From Candidatus Nitrosomaritimum khambatensis (GTDB taxonomy: Archaea > Thermoproteota > Nitrososphaeria > Nitrososphaerales > Nitrosopumilaceae), in contig WVWY01000027.1 in the NCBI GenBank assembly GCA_011773785.1, positions 9,965-54,020 on the forward strand: 44,056 nucleotides of DNA, given 5' to 3'. This document shows positions 37,152-44,056 of the stretch, piece after piece (position 1 is the first letter of the stretch; every line of letters begins with the position of its first letter). Under the pieces are notes generated by a model that searched no databases, was not told the DNA's origin, and saw only the letters and a program-made list of their open reading frames with translations. Made by a program: the position numbers and the translations under genes.

Positions 37152-37336
37152 TCTAACTCTTTCAAAATTTCCTTAAGGGTGGCTATTTCATCGTTTAAAA
37201 AATCAACTGTGGCAATCACACTTGTTTTTGCCGAATCAGAAATTTCATAATTCATTTCTTTTGAAATTAGTTTTGATAACTCCTCTCTTTCCATAATCAA
37301 ATCATTTAATCGCATAATTGCATTTTCAACTGTCAT
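37148..37336 (-). CDS. Small hypothetical protein (62 aa, helical)
   Basis: ORF; convergent stop-codon overlap with the C2H2 mini-ORF. Confidence 0.6.
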   Translation of the reverse strand: MTVENAIMRLNDLIMEREELSKLISKEMNYEISDSAKTSVIATVDFLNDEIATLKEILKELD

Positions 37337-37386
37337 TACCTTTCACCACTAGCAAATTTTACTCCTTGATTTTGATCAAACCAATT

Positions 37387-37406
37387 TTTGTATAATAATA
37401 TACAAA
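37387..37406. promoter_or_regulatory. Palindromic AT-rich element TTTGTATA-ATAA-TATACAAA
   Basis: 8-bp perfect inverted repeat with 4-nt centre, upstream of the 37148-37336 ORF. Confidence 0.4.
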
Positions 37407-37436
37407 TTAATTTTCAGATTTGATAACAGATCCAAG

Positions 37437-38915
37437 TTAGATTTTTTGAAGATAATCCAAAATTAGCCTAACTCCAAAACCTGTGGCTCCTTTTGGGTTA
37501 TAGGGTTTAGATTTTGTTGCTATTTGGGTCCAGGCTACTCCTGCAATATCAAAATGTACCCATGGTGTATTTTCTATAGCATTTCTCAAAAACGCTGCAG
37601 CAGTAATTGTTCCTGCAGCCCTTCCAATTCCAATATTTTTCATGTCTGCAACATCAGATTTTATCATGTCCATATAGTCATCATTTAGAGGCAATTCCCA
37701 AACTTCTTCAGTAGTAAAATTAGAGGACTGAATAATTTTCTGTTTTAATTGGTCATCATTGGAAACTATTGCCGCAACATTAGTTCCTAACGCAATAATA
37801 CAAGCGCCAGTCAATGTGGCAAAATCGATTATTGCCTTTGGAGAATAATGTTTTTCACCATATGCTAATGCATCTGCAAGAATCAATCTTCCCTCCGCAT
37901 CAGTGTTTAAGATTTCGGCAGTTTTTCCATTATACAATTTGATAATGTCTCCTGGTCTGTAAGATTCACCACCTGGCATGTTTTCAACTGAAGGAACTAT
38001 GCCGATTACATTTTTCTTTAATTTTAATTCTGAAATGGATTTCATAATTCCCAAAACAGTGCAACCTCCACATTTATCAAATTTCATCTCGTCCATCTTC
38101 TCCCCAGGTTTTAATGAAATTCCACCAGTATCAAAAGTCACAGCTTTTCCAACAAGAACAATTGGTTTTTCGCTCTTTGGCCCACCATTGTGTTCCAAAA
38201 TAATCAGTTTTGGTTCATTCTTACTTCCTTGACCAACTGCAGTAATTCCTCCAAACCCCTTTTTTTTAAGTTCGGTCTTTGAAATAACGGTACATTTCAT
38301 TCTGTTCTTTTTTGCAATGTCTTTTGCAAAATCAGACAAAGTTGTAGGAGTACATTCGTTTGGTGGTAAATTAGCAATACTTTTTGTAAAAATAACCCCA
38401 TCTGAAATTATCTCTGATGATTTTATTGCTTTTGAAATTTTATTTGATTTTGAAACTAGTATTGACAAATCTGGAGTAGAACCTTCTTTTTTTGCCTTGA
38501 ATTTTTCAAATTTGTAAAGAGACATTTTACATCCTTCAGTTATCTGAGAATTGACCAAAACAGGCTCTGAAACAAAACTTGGAGGAGAAATTATTGAAAA
38601 TTCCTTTATTTTTAACTCACTTGCCTTTTGGGCAATTTTTCCTGCCACAAATCTAAAAGTATCATTTGTTATCTTCTCCTTTTTACCTATTCCTGCTAGT
38701 AGTATTCTTTTTGCAGAAACTTTGTTGTTTGTAGGAAAGACAGTAATTTTTCCTAATTCTCCATTATTATCCTTCAAAGAAAGTTTTACAGAGTCTTTAA
38801 TTTTTGAATTAATTTTGTTTAGTCCCAATATTTTATCAGAAGATTCTAAAACAAATCCACAAAGCATCTCAGTTTTTTTTCTGACAGGATTGGAATTTTC
38901 AATTTTTATTTTCAT
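37437..38915 (-). CDS. pepA: Leucyl aminopeptidase (M17)
   Basis: VLVGKAVTFDTGGISLKPGEKMDEMKFDKCGG, NTDAEGRLILADALAYGE. Confidence 0.95.
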   Translation of the reverse strand: MKIKIENSNPVRKKTEMLCGFVLESSDKILGLNKINSKIKDSVKLSLKDNNGELGKITVFPTNNKVSAKRILLAGIGKKEKITNDTFRFVAGKIAQKASELKIKEFSIISPPSFVSEPVLVNSQITEGCKMSLYKFEKFKAKKEGSTPDLSILVSKSNKISKAIKSSEIISDGVIFTKSIANLPPNECTPTTLSDFAKDIAKKNRMKCTVISKTELKKKGFGGITAVGQGSKNEPKLIILEHNGGPKSEKPIVLVGKAVTFDTGGISLKPGEKMDEMKFDKCGGCTVLGIMKSISELKLKKNVIGIVPSVENMPGGESYRPGDIIKLYNGKTAEILNTDAEGRLILADALAYGEKHYSPKAIIDFATLTGACIIALGTNVAAIVSNDDQLKQKIIQSSNFTTEEVWELPLNDDYMDMIKSDVADMKNIGIGRAAGTITAAAFLRNAIENTPWVHFDIAGVAWTQIATKSKPYNPKGATGFGVRLILDYLQKI

Positions 38916-38948
38916 TTAAAACTGTAATTTTGCAAGTATTATTTAGAT

Positions 38949-39329
38949 TTATTTTAATTTGATTTTCTTACTAGACGAAAGAATACTTGCAGATCTAATA
39001 AAAACAGATTTTACATTTTTACATTCTTGCTCACAATCCACTTCTAGATCTATGTGGTTTGATCTTTTCTTTTTTGAGCTTAGAATAGCCCGAATTAATG
39101 GAATAATTCCTGTCCTTCCACCATTGGCATACTTTTCATCAATTAACCAAAACATGTCTAACGCTGACTCGTCTAAAATTTTCTTTCGAATCTCTTCCCC
39201 TTTAGTAGAGTAATGTCCAATAATTGTAATTTTTCCTTTAGCCAGGGAATTTACTATTTTTGCAAATTTTGTGCATAGGTAACATTTGTCATCATACAAC
39301 ATTATGGGAATGCTTTCGTTCAAGTCCAT
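38949..39329 (-). CDS. DCC/DUF393-family thiol-disulfide oxidoreductase-like protein
   Basis: IMLYDDKCYLCTKFAKIV (DxxCxLC) typical of the DCC family. Confidence 0.8.
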   Translation of the reverse strand: MDLNESIPIMLYDDKCYLCTKFAKIVNSLAKGKITIIGHYSTKGEEIRKKILDESALDMFWLIDEKYANGGRTGIIPLIRAILSSKKKRSNHIDLEVDCEQECKNVKSVFIRSASILSSSKKIKLK

Positions 39330-39453
39330 ACTATAGGTTATCTTCGATCAGATTAAAATTTTACAGAAGGAATGTTGACAAAGAGTAATACTTTACCCTC
39401 AAAATTCTCTTTTTTTAGGCTCAAAATTTTGCCTGAATATATCAAAAAAATGA

Positions 39454-39696
39454 TTATGGAAAAATCTTTCGTACTTGGTCCAAAAAGTTCCAGCGAGAAG
39501 ATTCTTCATGCTGAGGTGCGCCAATAGTCTGCTCCAAAACTGGCTGAATTATCTCAATTTTTCCAATTCTGAACATTTTAGTTTCACAAGCAGAACAAGT
39601 TCCCTCTATTGCCGATGCTCCATTTTTTAACACCGTAGATTGAGCCCCCGAGATCTCTCTTTTAGCTCTACATTTTACACAATATCCTATTGTCAT
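39454..39696 (-). CDS. DUF5679-like zinc-ribbon protein
   Basis: GYCVKCRAKREISGAQSTVLKNGASAIEGTCSACETKMFRIG; paired CxxC. Confidence 0.75.
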   Translation of the reverse strand: MTIGYCVKCRAKREISGAQSTVLKNGASAIEGTCSACETKMFRIGKIEIIQPVLEQTIGAPQHEESSRWNFLDQVRKIFP

Positions 39697-39862
39697 TGTA
39701 CCTATTGGTGAAATTTTGTATTATTGTCTATAGTAAAAATTATTTTACTTTAAACCCAATTTCAAAATTTTTTAAAAAATAAAAGAAATTATACAGTTTT
39801 TCGTTTAACATTCTAACAACAGAAGTAGATTTTTATTAAATTTCCAAAAAATCCACTCATTC

Positions 39863-41530
39863 ATGGGCCTAAATTATTACCACATAAAGAAGAATATTTT
39901 ACGAGCAAGAAAATTGGTTATTAAATCAACTAGTATTGCTGGGTCTGGCCACCCAGGAGGCTCATTTTCAATGGCAGAGATTTTAGGTTGTATATTTTAC
40001 AAATATCTCAAATTTGACCCTAAAAACCCCACTTGGGAAGACCGGGATCGTTTAGTTCTCTCAAAGGGCCATGCTGCCCCTGGACTTTTCTCCAATATGG
40101 CAGTAGCAGGTTATTTTCCAGAATCAGAACTTGAAACCCTGAGAAAATTTGGAAGTAAATTACAAGGACATCCTGATTTGAAATGTCCAGGAGTTGAATT
40201 TTGTGGAGGATCTCTTGGTACAGGACTTTCTTATTCTATTGGAGTTGCACTTGCAGCAAAAATTGACAATAAAGATCATCATGTCTATACCATTATTGGT
40301 GATGGCGAATCAGACGAAGGACAAATCTGGGAAGCTTCAATGACTGCTTCAAAATACAAATTAGATAATCTTACCGTGTTTTTAGATAGAAATTTCATTC
40401 AACAAGATTCTTACACTGAAAAAGTCATGCCACTTGATGAAGTACTAAATGGAGATAATATTTCAGAAATGTGGAAAGATGCTTCACGATGGAAGACCGG
40501 AGATAAATGGAGATCCTTTGGATGGAATGTAATTGAAATAGATGGCCACCGAATTGAACAAATTGATTCGGCAATCTCTAAAGCACTTGCAACCAAAGGG
40601 CTTCCCACAATTATCATTTCCAGAACAATAAAAGGAAAATCTGTAGAACATATGGAAGACAATCCTGCTTGGCATGGAAAAGCTCCTGATAAAGACGTGG
40701 TACCTCTCATTAATTTAGAACTTGACTCACAATTTATGATTGCGCCATCAATCATTGCTGGGGATATGACAAATTTGGAAAATGAAGTAAAGAGATGTGT
40801 AAATGGAAGAGCAGATTACATTCATCTTGATGTTATGGACGGCCAGTTTGTACCAGCTAAAACATTTGATCACACAAAAATTAAAGAATTAAGACCATTA
40901 ACCGTAATTCCTTTTGATTCTCATCTGATGATAGATGAACCTGTAAAACATGTACGGAATTATGTTGAAGCAGGTAGTGACATTATTACAGTCCACACTG
41001 AAGTGTGTGATGAATCTAGTTTTGGCGAAATTCATGATCTACTAAAACAAAATCAAGTGGGCGTAGGTTTAGCAATAAATCCCGACACCAACCTCCCAGA
41101 ATGGTCCTACAAATTCTTGCCCACATTAGACCAACTAATTGTTATGTCAGTTGTGCCTGGAAAATCAGGTCAAAAGTATATCCCTGAGACTCATGATAAA
41201 ATGAAACAACTAGGCCCTATCCTAAAAAATCATAATTTTAGAGGATATATTGAAGCAGACGGAGGAGTCAATCTTGAAAACATTGGTTCCTGCTTTGAAG
41301 ATGGTGCAAGAGCCTTTGTCGGCGGGAGTGCAATTATTGGCCAATCTGATGTCCGCCAAACAATACGAGATTTTAGAGACCAAGTTCTAAAAGCACGAAG
41401 AAAAGTTTTGATTGAGCAAGCTCATCAATTAGGAGGACCTGATCTTGTAAACAAATGGATTGGTTTGCATGTAGTGGGAGAAAAGAAAGATCAAATTACA
41501 AAAATCGCAAAGGAGGAGAATTTGATTTGA
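39863..41530 (+). CDS. Fusion: transketolase N-terminal (TPP-binding) subunit + ribulose-5-phosphate 3-epimerase
   Basis: TK: SGHPGGSFSMAEILG, LSKGHAAPGLFS, GSLGTGLSYSIG, GDGESDEGQIWEA. RPE: MIAPSIIAGDMTNLENEV, YIHLDVMDGQFVP, PFDSHLMI, GYIEADGGVNLENI, FVGGSAI. Confidence 0.92.
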   Translation: MGLNYYHIKKNILRARKLVIKSTSIAGSGHPGGSFSMAEILGCIFYKYLKFDPKNPTWEDRDRLVLSKGHAAPGLFSNMAVAGYFPESELETLRKFGSKLQGHPDLKCPGVEFCGGSLGTGLSYSIGVALAAKIDNKDHHVYTIIGDGESDEGQIWEASMTASKYKLDNLTVFLDRNFIQQDSYTEKVMPLDEVLNGDNISEMWKDASRWKTGDKWRSFGWNVIEIDGHRIEQIDSAISKALATKGLPTIIISRTIKGKSVEHMEDNPAWHGKAPDKDVVPLINLELDSQFMIAPSIIAGDMTNLENEVKRCVNGRADYIHLDVMDGQFVPAKTFDHTKIKELRPLTVIPFDSHLMIDEPVKHVRNYVEAGSDIITVHTEVCDESSFGEIHDLLKQNQVGVGLAINPDTNLPEWSYKFLPTLDQLIVMSVVPGKSGQKYIPETHDKMKQLGPILKNHNFRGYIEADGGVNLENIGSCFEDGARAFVGGSAIIGQSDVRQTIRDFRDQVLKARRKVLIEQAHQLGGPDLVNKWIGLHVVGEKKDQITKIAKEENLI

Positions 41531-42501
41531 ATCCACCTGAAATGAGTGACATGAGATCAGAGTACTCAAAAACTCTTATACAAATTGGAAAGGAAAACCC
41601 TAACGTTGTTGTTTTAGGAGCAGATACTACTGATTCTCTAAAAACATCAGGATTTGGAAAAGAATTTCCAAATAGATTTTTCAATGTAGGAATTGCCGAG
41701 GGAAATTTAGTTTCAGTTTCAGCGGGATTGGCCGCATCTGGAAAAATTTCTTTTGCAAGCACATATGCAATCTTTCTTCCTGGAAGAGCTGTAGACCAAA
41801 TTAGAAACGGAATTGCATATCCTTCTCCCCCAGGAAAAAAAGGTCTTAATGTAAAGTTAGTATCCTCTCACGGAGGTCTTTCTGTTGGACCTGATGGGGG
41901 GTCTCATCAACAAATTGAAGACATTGCCATAATGAGAGCAATTCCCAATTTCCGAGTGTTTATTCCTGCCGATACTTTTGCAGTTTCAAAACTTGTTAGA
42001 TTGATGGCAAACGAATATGGACCATTTTACATGAGAATGGCCAGATCCAAAACTCCAATAGTCCATTCTGAAAACACTGAATTTCAAACTGGTAAAGGAA
42101 TTACACTTAGAGATGGGTCTGATTGTACTATAGCGGCTTGTGGTATTACTGTAAGGATGGCTCTAGAGGCTGCTGAAACATTACAACAGGAAGGAATCTC
42201 TTGTAGAGTACTTGACATATTCTCTGTGAAACCCATTGATGGCGACCTTTTAGAAAAAGCAGCACGGGAGACAGGATGTATTGTTACTGCCGAGGAACAC
42301 AATATTTTTGGTGGAATGGGTTCTGCAGTTACAGAGTCTGTTGCAGAAAGATATCCAGTGCCAATACATAGAATTGGTGCCCAAGATATGTTTGGAGAAT
42401 CTGCTCGTGAGGATGAAGTTTCATTGTTGTTAGAAAAACACGGAATAACATCTTTTAATATGGTAAAACAAGTCAAGGAGATAAGAGGTAAAAAACTATG
42501 A
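41527..42501 (+). CDS. Transketolase C-terminal subunit
   Basis: [52 protein letters not shown] start overlapping TGA of the upstream gene, AGGAGGAG upstream. Confidence 0.92.
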   Translation: MNPPEMSDMRSEYSKTLIQIGKENPNVVVLGADTTDSLKTSGFGKEFPNRFFNVGIAEGNLVSVSAGLAASGKISFASTYAIFLPGRAVDQIRNGIAYPSPPGKKGLNVKLVSSHGGLSVGPDGGSHQQIEDIAIMRAIPNFRVFIPADTFAVSKLVRLMANEYGPFYMRMARSKTPIVHSENTEFQTGKGITLRDGSDCTIAACGITVRMALEAAETLQQEGISCRVLDIFSVKPIDGDLLEKAARETGCIVTAEEHNIFGGMGSAVTESVAERYPVPIHRIGAQDMFGESAREDEVSLLLEKHGITSFNMVKQVKEIRGKKL

Positions 42502-43163
42502 AGATATTTCTTGATACGGCCAATTTAGAATCTATTAGAAAATTTAACGACATGGGATTGCTGGATGGAATTACAACTAATCCTTCGTTGATGTCAAAAG
42601 AGGGAGGAAACCCAAAAGATGGAATGGCAGAGATTACAAAAATAATCAAAGGCGATGTAAGCCTTGAAGTTTTGAGTACTGAATACTCAGGAATGGTTGA
42701 GGAGGGAAGAACTCTGCGAAATTATGGTGACAATGTTGTAGTTAAAGTCCCAATGACTCCTGATGGACTAAAGGCATGCAAAGCTCTTTCTGCAGAAGGA
42801 ATTCCAGTTAATGTGACATTGGTATTTTCACCAAATCAAGCAGTTCTTGCTGCAAAGGCAGGTGCAAAATATGTTAGTCCATTTATCGGAAGATTAGATG
42901 ATATTGGACAAGATGGAATGAGTTTGATAAAAGAAATCAAAACAATTTTTTCAAACTATGATTTTAAAACTCAAATTCTTGTTGCTAGTGTCAGACACCC
43001 AATGCATGTTGTAGAGGCTGCAAAAATTGGTGCAGATGTTGTAACGTTACCTCCAGCAGTACTTGATAAAATGCTCAAACACCCACTTACAGACATTGGT
43101 CTTAAAAACTTCCTAGCAGACTGGGAAAAACTAAAGACAGAAAATCCAGACATTAGAATTTAA
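42498..43163 (+). CDS. Transaldolase (TalC/MipB type)
   Basis: [54 protein letters not shown] overlap with the upstream gene. Confidence 0.93.
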   Translation: MKIFLDTANLESIRKFNDMGLLDGITTNPSLMSKEGGNPKDGMAEITKIIKGDVSLEVLSTEYSGMVEEGRTLRNYGDNVVVKVPMTPDGLKACKALSAEGIPVNVTLVFSPNQAVLAAKAGAKYVSPFIGRLDDIGQDGMSLIKEIKTIFSNYDFKTQILVASVRHPMHVVEAAKIGADVVTLPPAVLDKMLKHPLTDIGLKNFLADWEKLKTENPDIRI

Positions 43164-43210
43164 TCAAAAATTACAACAAACTTTTTCAAAAATCAAAAAA
43201 GGGGATTTTA

Positions 43211-43480
43211 TTATCCGCCCTTGTTCTTACTCTTTCTGCTACTGGTTCCTCTTCCAGTAACTCTAGTCATACCTTCTGTGGAAGGCCTTGGTTTTGGATC
43301 TGGTATATCTCCATATCTCTTCGAACCTGTTCCTCTGCCAGTGTGAACCATTCGGTTTGCTGCAGCCTTTTTCTTTTCGGCCTGTTTCTTTCTGTAGGCA
43401 TCTCCTGCCCACTTTTTGCCTTCATCTTCAACATCGACAGTTCCTGTGCCCCTACCGGATCTGACTCTAATTTTTCCCAT
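43211..43480 (-). CDS. Basic hypothetical protein with three GRGT(G/S) repeats
   Basis: SGRGTGT, TGRGTGS and TGRGTSS in an 89-aa K/R/G-rich ORF. Confidence 0.65.
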   Translation of the reverse strand: MGKIRVRSGRGTGTVDVEDEGKKWAGDAYRKKQAEKKKAAANRMVHTGRGTGSKRYGDIPDPKPRPSTEGMTRVTGRGTSSRKSKNKGG

Positions 43481-43607
43481 AGTTTCAATCCATCATCCTA
43501 ATATTTAATTAAGCTCATTTTTCTGGCATATTTCCTAACCTAGAATAGATACAATTTTTTGTAATGAAATATTTACCTCCTTTTGAAAACTCAAAAAAGG
43601 TGTTTTA

Positions 43608-44056
43608 ATGCGTACAATTTTTTATGCTATTTTCCCGGCATTGGCTTTCTCTTTAATTTTACTAAATATGTTATTTGGCCATTTGTTATACAATTCACCT
43701 TACGACCAGGACATTAACAAGTATTCTATCTATGTTCATTTGGAATCAAACTGGGAAAGCTATCCGGGTAATGTTCTTTATGAAATAACCAATGTTTGGT
43801 CAAACCCTGATCCTGAAACAAGCTTAAACACATTCAACTATGATCCATCCATACAAACATCCTTGGTCACTGATCACAATTACAACCAATTACAATTTCA
43901 AAATCAAAAATCATATGTTGAACTAAAACATGAATTTAGTAATTGTGAGTCAAGCTGGAAACCAATTTTATACAGATACGCAATAGATACCGTAAGAAAT
44001 AACATTGAATACATGCAGGGAAATACATTAAACAAGGATCCTTATGTGCAAATCTT
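43608..44056 (+). CDS. Predicted secreted/membrane-anchored hypothetical protein, truncated by window end
   Basis: Open frame to the window edge: MRTIFYAIFPALAFSLILLNMLFGHLLYNSPYDQDINKYSIYVHLESNWESYPGNVLYEITNVWSNPDPETSLN... Confidence 0.7.
   Translation, partial: MRTIFYAIFPALAFSLILLNMLFGHLLYNSPYDQDINKYSIYVHLESNWESYPGNVLYEITNVWSNPDPETSLNTFNYDPSIQTSLVTDHNYNQLQFQNQKSYVELKHEFSNCESSWKPILYRYAIDTVRNNIEYMQGNTLNKDPYVQI

Noticed and set aside
38551-38919. 122-aa plus-strand ORF antisense to pepA
   Set aside because: Codon-mirror artefact of a well-supported M17 gene; no recognisable motif.
1-44056. CRISPR arrays, insertion sequences, integrases, toxin-antitoxin or phage defence islands
   Set aside because: No direct-repeat arrays, transposase/integrase motifs or defence gene families were recognised on reading the window.

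Overview
The window looks like a chromosomal segment from an AT-rich ammonia-oxidising archaeon (Thaumarchaeota/Nitrososphaeria, Nitrosopumilus-like). This is inferred from gene content: an 11-gene complex I cluster without nuoEFG, a three-gene acyl-CoA carboxylase operon, ABCE1, RFC large subunit, M50 and Trm5 genes, and a lone 5S rRNA. Most genes are core metabolism and information processing. I found no CRISPR array, transposase or prophage. The most interesting items are: (1) a tRNA-Glu gene with a 15-nt intron in the T-loop, flanked by a perfect bulge-helix-bulge motif; (2) a translationally coupled operon of an ATP-grasp/M20 fusion, a gamma-glutamyltranspeptidase-like protein and an N-formylglutamate amidohydrolase-like protein, of unknown pathway; (3) a transketolase N-subunit fused to ribulose-5-phosphate 3-epimerase, followed by transketolase C-subunit and transaldolase; (4) an unannotated C/D-box sRNA candidate with its own TATA box; (5) several Cys-rich or C2H2 mini-ORFs of about 41-42 aa, below the ORF-caller cutoff; (6) a predicted secreted nuclease with Trp-rich repeats and an excalibur-like tail. 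All assignments were made by eye from motifs. No database searches were run.
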